A DNA stretch of 64,000 bases from Cydia pomonella. Its lineage: Eukaryota > Arthropoda > Insecta > Lepidoptera > Tortricidae. The notes beneath the pieces are model-generated. The model ran no database searches. It saw only the letters and a list, made by a program, of their open reading frames with translations, and was not told the origin of the DNA. The first letter of the stretch is position 1, and each line of letters opens with the position of its first letter. The DNA lies in NCBI RefSeq assembly GCF_033807575.1, contig NC_084713.1:21365389-21429388 (forward strand), written 5' to 3'. A program made the translations under genes and the position numbers. Below are positions 32,770 through 43,199 of the stretch, piece by piece.

Positions 32770-33175
32770 GACTTACTTAAGAGTCCCCAACAATATCGGT
32801 TCTCCATACAAACGTAGTTACGCCTCATTTTAAAACGACTAGCTAGTTTGCTCTTAAATTTTGTAGTTACAATAGGATAAGGTATATATATTCCTGTAAT
32901 TAGTTTATGCAGCTTCAGACACCATAGTTAAAAAAATAGAGCGAATTTGAGATTTTCATAGAACACTTTTTTTTGCTCTAAATTCGTTTGTTTTATAAGA
33001 TAAAGCTATATAAACTAATTACAGGCCTATGTCTATATCATGTCATTGTATGTGCAAAGTTTCATTATAATCCAACACGCAATTTTAAAATGAGAAGGAA
33101 ACTTCGTTTGTATGGGAAGGTTAAATTCAGCCGAGCTTGCTGCGGACTCTTAATATAAAACAAACGAGCTTATAC
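32770..33175. repeat. Dispersed repeat with inverted ends, related to 19455-19670
   Basis: CTCCATACAAACGTAGTT..CTCATTTTAAAACGAC at the left is opposed by AATTTTAAAATGAG..AAACTTCGTTTGTATGGGA at the right; AGATAAAGCTATATAAACTA opposes a TAGTTTATGCAGCTT-like stretch in the middle. Confidence 0.65.
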
Positions 33176-33236
33176 TGATGTCCTATAAAAAAAAACTAAT
33201 TAATACAATATGTATCTACGACTCCACGTACAATCA

Positions 33237-33370
33237 CTATCAGATACATTGGAGCGGCTGAGCAGTTCACAGATATCTGAACATCACCTTTATCATCAAG
33301 ACATTTAAGTGCATGTTATGCATACTCGTATATGAGCCATTTTGCCTTCCCGATATCTCTGATGATGACT
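33237..33370. mobile_element. Palindromic MITE 'ATATCGGAGCGGCC', degraded copy
   Basis: TTGGAGCGGCTGAGCAGTTC and AGATATCTGAACATCACC with a weakened right arm (CCCGATATCTCTGATG). Confidence 0.6.
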
Positions 33371-33410
33371 GTACTTATTAATTACTATACGCGAAAGTTA
33401 CTATAATATT

Positions 33411-33755
33411 ATGCACACATCATCATCATCATCATCATTTAAGAGCATGGCTCTTGTCGGTGGAGTAGACGCTAGTTTTCGCGGTCCTCGGCCAAGTTCT
33501 TTAGGTCCCTGTAAGACACGACATTTACTTTTCCTTTTAGTTGTTGCGTGTAACTTGCTCGTGGTTTTCCCCTTCCTCTTCTACCTTCGATCTTGCCTTC
33601 CAAAATAGTTTTAAAGAAAGTGTCGTGTCTTATCAAGTGACCTATCATTTTTCCTCGTCTATTCTCTATGGTCCTCAGTAGGTTTCTCCTCTCTCCAACA
33701 ATTCGCAGCACTTCCTCGTTCGTTTTTTTCTCAGTCCAACTTATTCTCTCCATTC
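33411..33755 (-). mobile_element. LINE C-terminal fragment, endonuclease-RT type
   Basis: The minus strand encodes ERISWTEKKTNEEVLRIVGE, MIGHLIRHDTFFKTIL, GRRGRGKPRASYTQQL and LKNLAEDRE, a canonical C-terminus of insect RTE-like endonuclease-reverse transcriptases. It ends at the (ATG)n tail seen on the plus strand as CATCAT repeats at 33420-33440. Upstream RT sequence is lost. Confidence 0.75.
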
Positions 33756-33812
33756 ATACATCAAACTAAAATAAAATTACCGTACTATTCTATTATAGGG
33801 CAATAATTGTAC

Positions 33813-34264
33813 CTTTCAATTAGTTGCCACGAACTATGACCGCGTACGGGCATTGTTGCAGAGTTGCGAACTACTAACAAGGAAACTCATTTTTTCCTAA
33901 AAAAATCGACATTCGAAGTTTTATAATATCTTATCGCTAAAGTTACACATAAAGACGGGTGTTTTTTTAGGAAAACTTGAGTTTAAGCAGATATAACAAA
34001 ACACGTGTACATTATTTTTTCCTGCTCTCAAACATATACTCAAACAAGCCATTAACTAGCAAGTTGCTCGAGCATCACTTTCTATAGGAGTTAGAAGATT
34101 TAGTAACTTTTCCGTTATTTTAGACTACTCTATAACATATATAAATATAAATCAAATCGGAACCGGACAGTTGGATACCTTTCCTTGTAAGTCTAACTAG
34201 TTTATACGCCGTCGCGTGCATTAATGGCGCACTAGAGAAACTTAGCTTACAAGCTAGTACTTAG
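33813..34264 (+). repeat. Dispersed repeat, long copy
   Basis: Starts CTTTCAATTAGTTGCCACGA and ends with ACGCCGTCGCGTGCATTAAT..CACTAGAGAAACT. At 36270-36405 the same two ends are joined with the middle about 320 bases missing. Confidence 0.75.
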
Positions 34265-34418
34265 CCTATACGTATCTATATTACAAATAATACAGTAGAT
34301 CGATACGGTCAAGTAGAATCATAAACGTCAAGTTAATATGAAAATAAGATAAATTATTATTTGGAGCCGCTACACTTTATTGATTTTTAACAACTAGGAC
34401 CGTCTGCGAAAGTTGCTA

Positions 34419-34650
34419 TCCCCCCCTCCATTATGAGGGTGCCTTGGCGATAAGCCGGGGCTGCCGGAGGGCGCCGTGGTGGAATGTCATCGATCCCAGT
34501 GCGCCCTCATAAACGGCAAAGTGGGTGAAACGCCGGAGTGGGTTTAGTGGGTAGGGCCAAATTCTCCCCCCCTCTTGCCAGGAGAGGGGAAAGGAGCGGC
34601 GAGTCCCACATACCGTGCGTAAATGCATTCCCACTCCGTCAAAAAAAAAA
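34419..34650 (+). mobile_element. Short poly(A) retroposon with 23-bp target duplication
   Basis: Perfect duplication AGGACCGTCTGCGAAAGTTGCTA is found at 34396-34418 and 34651-34673. The insert begins with C-rich sequence, has GC-rich 3' UTR-like sequence (GGTTTAGTGGGTAGG, CATTCCCACTCCGTC) and ends in A11. It is the 5'-truncated 3' end of an R1/CR1-type LINE or a derived SINE. Confidence 0.85.
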
Positions 34651-34679
34651 AAGGACCGTCTGCGAAAGTTGCTAGTAAG

Positions 34680-35025
34680 CTTAGAATAAATTTAAAACTG
34701 GAAAAATAACTGCCTTGGGTGAGACTTGAACTCACGGCTTCTGGATCCTGAGGCCTGTAATATCCAGAGCCCCGAGTGTACATTTATTCGATTTCTAAAC
34801 GTGATGTACGCGTTTGCGTTAAGTCTCATTCAGTATGGGATTTAGACACAGCGCGCCAAGCGGAACGTTTTGGAGACTCAAAATCCCATACAAAATGAGG
34901 CTAAACGCAAACGCGTACGTCACGTTTAGAAATCGAATAAATTTACACTAGGGGTACTGAAGCCATGAGTTCAAGTAACATAACAAGGCAGTAATTTTTC
35001 CACTTTTTAATTTATTCTGAGTCAC
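34680..35025. repeat. Two opposed tRNA-like repeats flanking a MITE
   Basis: 34680-34745 (AATAACTGCCTTGGGTGAGA, CTTGAACTCACGGCTTCTGG) is the approximate reverse complement of 34965-35025 (GAAGCCATGAGTTCAAGTAA, GGCAGTAATTTTTCCACT). GAGTTCAAGTCTCAC is a B-box/T-arm. The palindromic MITE 34769-34956 lies exactly between them. Confidence 0.7.
34769..34956. mobile_element. Same palindromic MITE
   Basis: Left end GAGTGTACATTTATTCG and right end CGAATAAATTTACACTAGGGG with both long arms. Inserted between two opposed tRNA-like repeats. Confidence 0.85.
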
Positions 35026-35097
35026 ACTTTGTTGCTACGAAATCGACGTTAAATATGAAAAAGAATTTAAAAGTAGACTCACTACTGCGGTGGCAGC

Positions 35098-36130
35098 ATG
35101 GTTCCATTTTTATCCAGAGTCCAGACTGATGAAAAAATGCTCGAGCAAACCACCTCCACCAACTTCTTAGGATTCCAAATTGATCAGGGATTAAAGTGGG
35201 ATCTGCACGTTGACAAGTTGTGTAGCAAATTAGGAAGTGCATGCTTCGCTTTGAGTCGTGTTGCGAAAACAGTGGCTCCAGAGGTTGCCCGCACCTGTTA
35301 TTTCGCTACTGTACACTCACTGATACAGTACGGTGCGGAGCTATGGGGTCGCTGTGCGCAATGGGAAAGAGTATTTCGCCTGCAGAAACGTGCCATCAGG
35401 ACCATCGCGCGGGTGCCTGCTGATACCCCTGCCAAAGAGCTTTTTAAAAAGCTTAGCATTCTTACACTGCCTGCAATAGTAATCATGCAGGTAGCTATAT
35501 ACGTGAGAGGAAACTTGAACTTATTTAAAACGAAAGAGATGGGGTCTAATTACAATACGCGTAATGCTAGGAAACTAGTAGGAATTAGTAGGAAATTAAA
35601 AAAATCTAATAAATTAACTCACGCAACCTACTGTTTATAATAATCTGCCACAAAACATTATTGACGCATCAAGTGTGTGCAACTTTAAGCATAGACTAAA
35701 AAACTGGCTCGTTGAACACCCGTTCTACATCTACGAGGAGTTCATAATGCAAACAGGGTCTGTACCTATCCGAATGTTTCACCTATTTTTAAAATTAAAT
35801 TTTATTTATATTTTTTATTTTTATTTTTATTTTTGATTCTAATGTTATTTGAATTTCTTATCCCAATTTTAATTTATTATAATTGTAATTCTAATTTTAT
35901 ATTACTTTATTTATTTTTTTGACATATAAATTGGCTTTGTTTTTAATTTTACTTATTGATTATCCTGTTACTAATTGATTTTAATGTATATTTTGATACT
36001 GAGTCTAATTTCTGATCTTAATTTTAAATGTAAATAGGCTTTGTTTTAATTTTTATTGTAATTTTATTTTTAAGTTAGTTTTAACTTTAATCTAGTTTTA
36101 TTTTGACATGTAAACTAACTTTATGAGTAT
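35098..36130 (+). mobile_element. 5'-truncated Jockey/CR1-like LINE: end of reverse transcriptase plus 3' UTR
   Basis: A frame of 180 codons encodes the post-catalytic part of a non-LTR reverse transcriptase: NFLGFQIDQGLKWDLHVDKL, then the IQYGAELWG motif, LQKRAIRTI and LSILTLPAIV. A single frameshift near 35630 moves the frame to NNLPQNIIDASSVCNFKHRL and the usual FYIYEEF end at about 35750. An AT-rich 3' UTR follows to about 36130. The catalytic palm is missing. Recently decayed (one frameshift). Confidence 0.8.
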
Positions 36131-36269
36131 GAGTATCACTTGTCACTATACCCGTCACTTTCGCGCTTACATACTTGTTAGAACGTGACAGCCATGGTGA
36201 CAAATGATAAAAAGCCGACCATCTTAGCCCTACTGACTAAAGTTATCCAGTAAAGAACAGTAATCTTAC

Positions 36270-36405
36270 CTTTCAATTAGTTGCCACGAACTATGATCGT
36301 ATACGGTACGGGCATTGTTGCAGAGTTGCGAACTACTAAGTTTAACTAGTTTATACGCCGTCGCATGCATTAATGGCGCACTAGGGAAACTAGGAGCTAG
36401 TACTG
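36270..36405 (+). repeat. Dispersed repeat, short internally deleted copy
   Basis: CTTTCAATTAGTTGCCACGA..GTTGCGAACTACTA joins directly to AACTAGTTTATACGCCGTCG..GCGCACTAGGGAAACT. Confidence 0.75.
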
Positions 36406-36737
36406 GCCTCTTCTATGAATTTCATAGTAAATTTCTTTACCCTGGAATTCATAGAAGACAATTTTTTTTATCTTATGTTCAAACTTTTTAAAACCATCTG
36501 TTTTTGGATGTTCGTCTCACGAAAATTTTGAAGGGCTGTTTTACAAATTATCTTCGTCACTAAATGTAAGTGGTTCATTTATTAGTTATAAACAATGTCA
36601 GTTATAACTTATAATATTTACTCGCTATTATTTTAAGTCGTTTTCCAGATATAATAATGCATACAGGGATTCACTGCCTCAGTAAAGCGTGGTAACTAAG
36701 GTAACTTTAATCTAGAAATGTTGACACAAATAAAAAC

Positions 36738-37110
36738 TGGAAGTGCTGGTCGCCTAGCGGTAAGAGCGTGCGACTTGCAATCCGGAGGTTCCGGGTTCAA
36801 ACCCCGGCTAGTAGCAAGTACCAATGAGTTTTTCGGAACATATGTACGAAATATCATTTGATGACCAGTCGCTTTTCGGTGAAGGAAACCATCGTGAGGA
36901 AACCGGACTAATACCAATAAGGCCTAGTTTACCTTCCGGGTTGGAAGGTCAGATAGATGGCAGTCGCTTTCGTAAAACTAGTGTCTACGCAAAAATTCTT
37001 AGGATGAGTTGCCAAGCGGACCCCAGGATCCCATGAGCCGTGGGAAAATGCCGGGACAACGCGAGGAACTGAGAGGAAGATGATCGTGTGATTCGTGTGA
37101 ATAAAAACCT
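36738..37110 (+). mobile_element. Second tRNA-derived SINE family
   Basis: The head GTCGCCTAGCGGTAAGAGCG with GTTCCGGGTTCAAACCCCGG gives clear A and B boxes around a tRNA-like anticodon region (GCGACTTGCAATCCG type). The body contains GAAAACCATCG-type sequence, GGAAACCGGACTAATACC and AGTTGCCAAGCGGACCCC, ending near GTGTGAATAAAAACC. A familiar lepidopteran SINE type, unrelated in body to the 5305 family. Confidence 0.8.
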
Positions 37111-37114
37111 TTTT

Positions 37115-37400
37115 TAAGGTTCCGTAGTCAACTAGGAACCCTTATAGTTTCGCCATGTCCGTCTGTCTGTCTGTCTGAGTGAGGCTTTGCTCCGTGGTCG
37201 TTAGTGCTAGAAAGCTGAAATTTGACATGGATATATAAATCAATAAAGCCGACAAAGTCGTATAATAAAATCTAAAAATTTTTTTTTTAGGGTATCTCTC
37301 CTACAAGTAAAGTGAGGGGTGATTTTTTTGGCATTTGTGATATGCTTAACTACAAGGACAACACCGTCTAAAAACATATATTCCCAAAAATGCCACTTAC
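37115..37400 (+). repeat. Dispersed lepidopteran repeat with (GTCT)n
   Basis: AAGGTTCCGTAGTCAACTAG, CCGTCTGTCTGTCTGTCTGA and AACACCGTCTAAAAACATAT are familiar parts of a moth repeat. It follows the SINE at 36738. Confidence 0.55.
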
Positions 37401-37661
37401 CAGATTATAGCCGGAACCTAAGAAGTTCGACGTCAACAGGATGTATAAAGTGCTTGCGACCGACAATCCAAACACAATGTTTAATATTGAAGTGATGTTA
37501 GGAGCAGTTTAACTTGAGTTTAACCATCTTATACATCGCTTCATCCCACAAAATATTAGTATTTCATACAGAATAGATACGCATATCCCATCCCGAATGG
37601 TGTCAGATTAATTTCAGATTTTACCGATATAAAATACTTATCTATGAGCAGGAATGCAATG

Positions 37662-37808
37662 CAGTGGCGTAGCGTGAACTAATCTAGCCGTAGGCGAATT
37701 AGCATCAGCGAAGCCCTTTTCTTTCAATGTGCCCGAAGGGGCCTCGCGCGAGATCACTTCAGGGGCGAGGCCGTGGGCCCACTTCGCCCACGCCTAGCTA
37801 CGCCACTG
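37662..37808. mobile_element. 147-bp hAT-like MITE
   Basis: Inverted ends CAGTGGCGTAGCGTG / CTAGCTACGCCACTG. Flanks ATGCAATG (37654-37661) and ACGCAATG (37809-37816) match in 7 of 8 bases. Confidence 0.8.
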
Positions 37809-38329
37809 ACGCAATGTTCGTTGACAACGCTGTGTACATTGTATTGAGGGTAACTTTCATATTTATTTGACATGTTTTTATTCGACTGAATGCCTGTTTC
37901 TTCAAAAACCTTAAACTTTTGAAAAAGGCATTCTGTGTAAGCCATTAGGTTAGGACTTAGGATGGGTTAGATTGATATCCTTTCTAAAAATTCTACCGTT
38001 TTTAAGAAAAATGCGATTAGTTCATTGAAAGCTTGTCAAATGAAACATCGGACAAATAATTCACCACCAGCCCACGTGCTACTTGTAAATAATAAGCTAA
38101 TAACATCACCGTACACTGTCTTGTACTAACCGTACAATTTTAGTCGTATTTAAAGCTCCTAAGACCTACTGGCGTAATAGTCCCACTGGACTGAAGTCAT
38201 AATTTTAAAAGAATGAATGAATGAAGGAAATACTTTTAATATTTAATATTATTAATATTATTTGACTTCACGTTTAATTTTTTCCTTATTATTTGTTATT
38301 ATTTTTTCCTGCACCAACATACACAAATT

Positions 38330-38435
38330 TCTCTGTTTGACCCAATGGTTGACTGGTAGAGAATGCCTATTGGCATTAAGTTCGCCATTTGTACATTTTT
38401 CTGTATGTGTGCAATAAAGATTAAATAAATAAGAA
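38330..38435 (+). mobile_element. LINE 3' end fragment
   Basis: ATGGTTGACTGGTAGAGAAT, GCATTAAGTTCGCC and GTGCAATAAAGATTAAATAA form the usual 3' UTR of a lepidopteran CR1/Jockey-type LINE. A relative is at 55540-55620. Confidence 0.65.
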
Positions 38436-38789
38436 AGGATACTGATCCGTCAGTGTCAAAAGTGACGTTTTTGGTAGAAAGTTGACATAATGCTCAATTC
38501 AGCAGGTCCTCCAAAGAGATCAGGAACCATCTCATGTAGGAATGTCACATCCATGTTAGATCAGTCACAGACTTTAATTGTTGATCCATTTAGGGTCCAG
38601 GCTAATTTGTTAAAGTCAAAGTCAATATGTTCTTTATTCAAATAGGCTTAGCAACAAGCACTTTTAAATTGTGTGTCTCTGTTTGTCAATACCAACGTTA
38701 TGAAATCTCCAATGTAAAGTGAACTCTAAATGTCTCAACAATTAATATCCCTGATTGTACATCAGTCATGGACGTCATGGTATTAAATA

Positions 38790-38960
38790 TACACCGTGTT
38801 TTTATTGAATTCCGTTAACTTCGGGGTATTGGTAAGTACGTTTAAGGAAACTACATGACATAGTGTGACATAGTTAATTTTCCAAAAAAAAAATTTTTAT
38901 TTCATTTTTTTTTTAATTTTTTGTTATAAAAAGTAATTAAATGTTGCATATAGCGTTGTT
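38790..38960 (+). repeat. Dispersed repeat carrying the empty TTAA site
   Basis: ACACCGTGTTTTTATTGAAT, CCGTTAACTTCGGGGTAT and TACGTTTAAGGAAACTA correspond to both flanks of the MITE at 13943-14388. Confidence 0.85.
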
Positions 38961-39279
38961 GTTGCACGGGCATTACATTTATCTCAATCAAACAATTGAA
39001 AACTGTGACATGTCAATGTCATTTCGAACATCGATCGTCCGAGATAGTACTTAGGTTTAGTAGCAAATGTATTAACCCGTACTAAATGCTAATCAATATG
39101 TGAACGGGCCCTAATGTAAGTGTGTGTACGCTCGTAAGAGCTTTATAAGATAAAAATAAAATATTGATTATCTCCGAAATGGAGTTAATTAGAATACCGG
39201 TGTCTTTGAGAAAGTTACTTAATTTAAGCTAAGGAATGCACCCTTGAAATTAACGCAAATAAAAAAAAAAACACGGTGT

Positions 39280-39385
39280 AGAAACGGACAAAGTGGCAAA
39301 AATATGTATACACTACTTTAATGTACAGGCAATAGTGTCGTGTATACATATTTTTGGCACTTTGTCCGTGTCGATATATAATACC
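39280..39385. mobile_element. Palindromic MITE 'GCCAAAAATATGTATACAC', copy 2
   Basis: CGGACAAAGTGGCAAAAATA..TACAC opposed by GTATACATATTTTTGGCACT..GTCCG; same core as 24925-25065. Confidence 0.75.
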
Positions 39386-39399
39386 TTGACCTATCACAT

Positions 39400-40350
39400 T
39401 ATACGGTTGGAATTGGCCTGTGAGATTAAACTTCCCTCCCCGTCGGTCGTCCGGGTCGTCCCCCGAGGAACCAAGGAACTGTCTCAAGCCCGTAGGGATT
39501 GTTATACTTGTAAATTAATATATTATAAGCTTAAACTACCGGTAAATACCTCGGAGACTGACCTTAGATTAACTAACTAGACTTAACTTGAGAATAGGGA
39601 ACTCATATTACTCAGTTGGGTCATACTCGTAAGTTCTGTCAAAAAGGTTTTGACTGATATAAAAAGCTATAGGTAGATAAGCTTATTCAATGCTGAATTA
39701 CTTACATTATAATTAAACTTAATTTGCTGTCTCATTTTTGCACAATTCTACCTATGTAATATTCAGAAAAAATATTATAAAAAAACATGCAAAAGATACG
39801 CGACCTGCTCGACGTGATTTTGATCCCTAGTTATTTATTTTTATTGTTTACATGGTCGAATCGAATCTTACATGAAATTAAAGCTGGATCTTTTATCTTT
39901 CTGAAAATATATAATTCATGTGTATTGGTATTGCCAACCTGCAACTGTACGTGTTTTGCCAAACGTACTCGTAGGATGACAGTCAAGTTTTGCGTATCAC
40001 TGAAAAATAGCCTAGACCGGGGGCCAGGAGCATATTTCGTCAGTCATCGCCTCCCGTCTGATAGGTACTTTGTCGATTGATAGTTTAGATGCTGTTTTGA
40101 AAGAAAAGTTCAGTCAGCGATAAATGATTTTATTTGTTAAAAACTGATTAAAGATCTCAGAAAAGTCTTCACGTCCACGTCAAAACAGAGGTTTTGGAGG
40201 AATTCAGGCAACCTAACCTTCTACTAAAATTTACTAAGCTCCTTCATATTTCTAAACTAATTATAATTTCTAGTTTACTGTCATTGTTTCTATCCTACCA
40301 AATCCAGACGTCCTTTTAAAAGTACAAAATCAAATCGAACATTGAACTAT
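39400..40350. other. No gene or repeat recognised
   Basis: Two frames of about 95 codons (39293-39580 and 39787-40080) have no recognisable motif, and the first overlaps a MITE. Confidence 0.35.
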
Positions 40351-40352
40351 AT

Positions 40353-40562
40353 GGACCGTGCGCGTTGGAGGGTCTGCCATATTGTGGCCTGAATCGGAAC
40401 CATAAACATGTACATTCACACGTCACGTGTTTTCTTGTGCATAGTAGGTTCTGCCATCTTGTGGGCTACATCGGAACAATAAACATCACATTTATTTACG
40501 CCTCGCGCCAAAAATCTGACGGCTCCTGTGCTGCCTCCTACAGTTCATGCACGCTCCCTATA
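40353..40562 (+). mobile_element. About 212-bp TIR element, copy 3
   Basis: Starts GGACCGTGCGCGTTGGAGGG and ends CATGCACGCTCCCTATA. The open frame 40365-40607 is a by-product. Confidence 0.85.
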
Positions 40563-40679
40563 AAAGAAGGTTCCAAAGTCAAAACTGCAAAAATGACTGG
40601 GACTTAGGACTACCTGGGTCATTCTCAAATTATTTGACTGCGGTCAGAATCAACTCAGTCAAACCTTTCATACATTTAT

Positions 40680-40775
40680 TATGGTTGAGTGATAGAGTGA
40701 TTTTTGATAGATATTTACGGTTTCGTTCGCTAGGGCGCAAACGATTGCCATCTCGGCTAGGCCCCGAGTTATTTC
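40680..40775. mobile_element. Fragment of the CCAGGGTGCCTAGCC foldback family
   Basis: GTTTCGTTCGCTAGGGCGCA and GATTGCCATCTCGGCTAGGC match one arm of 1892-2039. Confidence 0.5.
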
Positions 40776-41089
40776 TCATTTCTCCCTCGTCAGAAATGAT
40801 GATACAAATTCTGTGCTAAATTCAGGAATGGCACTTAGTCGTAATTAATAGGGTAAAGTAAAGGGCATTGATAATTCCGCTAAATGTGCCCGGTATTATG
40901 AAAATTAATCTTAACTTAGATTAAAGCGCACTACACAGTTTATACTCAGAAGTATGGCCTTAATCATTTCATAAAATTCATACCTAAAATACACTTGTAA
41001 GTTTTACTTACGTTAGTAGGGACATAGCTATTTGTTAGAATGAGACAACGATAGTCATCTCTCATTCTAAATGTTAACTAAACAAATAA

Positions 41090-41285
41090 ATATGTCCCTA
41101 AATCCCACAGGAAGCTCAATAAGGCTTGTGCTGTGGGTACTTAGAGAACGATATATATAATACATATTATACGACGACCGGTGTGGCCTAGTGGGTAGCG
41201 ACCCTGCCTGTGAAGCCGATGGTTCTGGGTTTGAATCCCGGTAAGGGCATTTATTTGTGTGATGAGCACCGATATTTCTATTTAA
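41090..41285. mobile_element. tRNA-headed SINE split into two opposed halves
   Basis: 41095-41162 is the 3' half on the minus strand (TCCCACAGGAAGCTCAATAAGG), and 41163-41280 is the 5' head on the plus strand (TGGCCTAGTGGGTAGCGACC, GGGTTTGAATCCCGG). A 5' half inverted next to the 3' half is the structure left by twin priming. Confidence 0.7.
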
Positions 41286-41299
41286 TTTTTTTTTCTATT

Positions 41300-41400
41300 T
41301 CAGTTTACAAAAATATACTTTATTCATGTAGGCCTAGCAACAAGCACTTATGAATAGTAAGAGAGTATTACATATAATTTTATCTTAAGCTAATCATCAT
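41300..41400 (-). mobile_element. LINE/SINE 3' fragment 'GGCCTAGCAACAAGCACTT'
   Basis: AATATACTTTATTCATGTAG and GCCTAGCAACAAGCACTTAT recur at 38620-38670 as GGCTTAGCAACAAGCACTTT; a common moth retroelement tail. Confidence 0.5.
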
Positions 41401-41909
41401 CAGAGATTTATTGATGTAAATATTATTCCATAATACTAATGAATTATATTATTACATATTTTTTACTGAGTCAGGGATGTTTTCTATGTATTTAAGCACC
41501 AGGAAAGCCTTAAAATATTAGGTGATCTATAGGTAAGATTATTCGAAATTTCATTCATGCGGTACTGCTGTCAGTCTGTGTACTGTGTAAGTAGCTGTGA
41601 AAATTCAGTATAATAATAGCGTGTACCGAGACGCACTAGCGACGAAAATGTTTAGACTTAATTAATTTACGTAAATGTAACGTTATAAAATAAATTAAAA
41701 TAAAAAATAAAAATTGGAATTGATAGTTGCTATATCAAAATCGTCATTTTTATAATAACAAATACAGGAAGGTTTATTTTTCAATAAAATTTAAGGAATT
41801 GAATAGTACCATTTTCTTATTTCTTTTTGAAAGTACAGGGATGTCCCGCTCACACACCGAAGCGGCGTGGCAACCATTCAGTGTGGAGACAACACTGACT
41901 CACGCTAGA

Positions 41910-42036
41910 AAACAGTCCGGGCCTGGGCCGGGGCGTCCTGCACTTCAATTTTCTATAGCAAGCATCACGTGATCAGTGATCACCGATCACCTGTCATAGA
42001 AAAAGAAGTCTGGTTAACCCCGTCCCAGGCCAGAGC
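41910..42036. mobile_element. GC-rich palindromic MITE 'CCGGGCCTGGGCCGGG', copy 1
   Basis: GTCCGGGCCTGGGCCGGGGC opposed by CCCCGTCCCAGGCCAGAG, with TTTTCTATAG/CATAGAAAA inside. Relative at 56801-56915. Confidence 0.7.
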
Positions 42037-42156
42037 CCATTTCTCGAACGGTATTAGATTAATATTATTAGTCCTCGAACTGTCAAATCGTATTGGTTAC
42101 CATGGCAACATACTAATAATATTAGACTAATACCTTTAGAGAAATGGGCCCCAGAA
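42036..42156. mobile_element. Palindromic MITE 'CCCATTTCTCGAACGGTATTAG'
   Basis: GCCCATTTCTCGAACGGTAT..AATATTATTAG opposed by CTAATAATATTAG..ATACCTTTAGAGAAATGGGC. Abuts the previous MITE without a gap. Confidence 0.85.
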
Positions 42157-42284
42157 CCGTTCAGGAGTAATGATGTAGATCTAATAATATTAACACTAGT
42201 AAATCTGTGAGCTACATGTGGACTTCGCGAGCATAACTTAAAACTGAATAAATTTATGGCTCCGCCATATATTTTTTTTTTTAA

Positions 42285-42533
42285 TATGATAGGACATTAT
42301 TACACAAATTGACTTAGTCCCACAGTAAGCTCAATAAGGCTTGTGTTGAGGGTACTTAGACAACGATATATATAATATTTAAATATTTATAAATACTTAA
42401 ATACATAGAAAACACCCATGACTCAGGAACAAATATCCATGCTCATCACACGAATAAATGCCCTTACCAGGATTTGAACCCGAGACCATCGGCTTCGTAG
42501 GCAGGGTCACTACCCACTAGGCCAGACCGGTTT
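42285..42533 (-). mobile_element. tRNA-headed SINE, near full length
   Basis: Same family; the minus strand starts ACCGGTCTGGCCTAGTGGG and ends TAATAATGTCCTAT. Head, body and tail are all present. Confidence 0.85.
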
Positions 42534-42577
42534 GAAATGTATCCAAAAAACTGAATCGACAAAAATATATAAAGAAC

Positions 42578-42850
42578 CCAGGCATGTCCTTAAACTACGT
42601 CCAAACTAGAGGTATGGGTACTGTGAATGTCATCTCGCTTTGTGTGGTAGGGTACAGCACAGCGGATGTCATTCCAGATCTAGAACAGAGCCGAACTGGG
42701 GAAGTACTTCCACCTTAAAGAAAACCGCAGCAAAATAACACTCATAGTGTTGTGTTTCTGCCGGCGAGTACGATTGCCAGAGCTCAACGAGGGTGCGGAG
42801 TGTTAGGGTCGGCGTATGCTTGTTTGCCACCGACGTAGAATAAAAAAAAA
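42578..42850 (+). mobile_element. Retroposon of the 'GGCGGGCC' family, plus-strand copy with poly(A)
   Basis: Starts near CCCAGGCATGTCCTTAAAC, passes GTCATTCCAGATCTAGAACA and ends with CTTGTTTGCCACCGACG and a poly(A) run at about 42842-42850. Compared with the copy at 2487-2829 the 3' part lacks the CAGGCGTACATAGGC section. The family looks like a LINE 3' portion moved as a short retroposon. Confidence 0.7.
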
Positions 42851-42938
42851 TCATCGAACTTGCTCACAAAATTTCACGATACCTTTGCTATCGCTCGTTC
42901 AATAAATATACATCGACAGTCACAAGCAAATTTAAGTA

Positions 42939-43110
42939 AGTGGGTGATAGACGGCCCTAAAGTGGGTGATAGACGGCCCTAAAGTGGGTGATAGACGGCT
43001 CTAAAGTGAGTGATAGACGGCCCTAAAGTGGGTGATAGACGGCCCTAAAGTGGGTGATAGACGGCTCTAAAGTGGGTGATAGACGGCCCTAAAGTGGGTG
43101 ATAGACGGCC
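42939..43110. repeat. 22-bp tandem repeat, eight units
   Basis: The unit AGTGGGTGATAGACGGCCCTAA is repeated seven times plus 18 bases, with only GGCTCT and GTGAGT variants. The word AAGTAAG lies on both sides (42934-42940 and 43111-43117). Confidence 0.95.
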
Positions 43111-43199
43111 AAGTAAGTACGCGTACTGAGGCTGACACACGAGCGAAAAAGGTAGTCGAGCCGTCAGTTTGCGAACCGATTCGATTCCCGAAGAAGGAA

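Noticed and set aside
35012..35242. Minus-strand frame of 76 codons
   Set aside because: Antisense of the LINE reverse transcriptase end.
42939..43110. CRISPR array
   Set aside because: Head-to-tail units without spacers, in a eukaryotic genome; a minisatellite.
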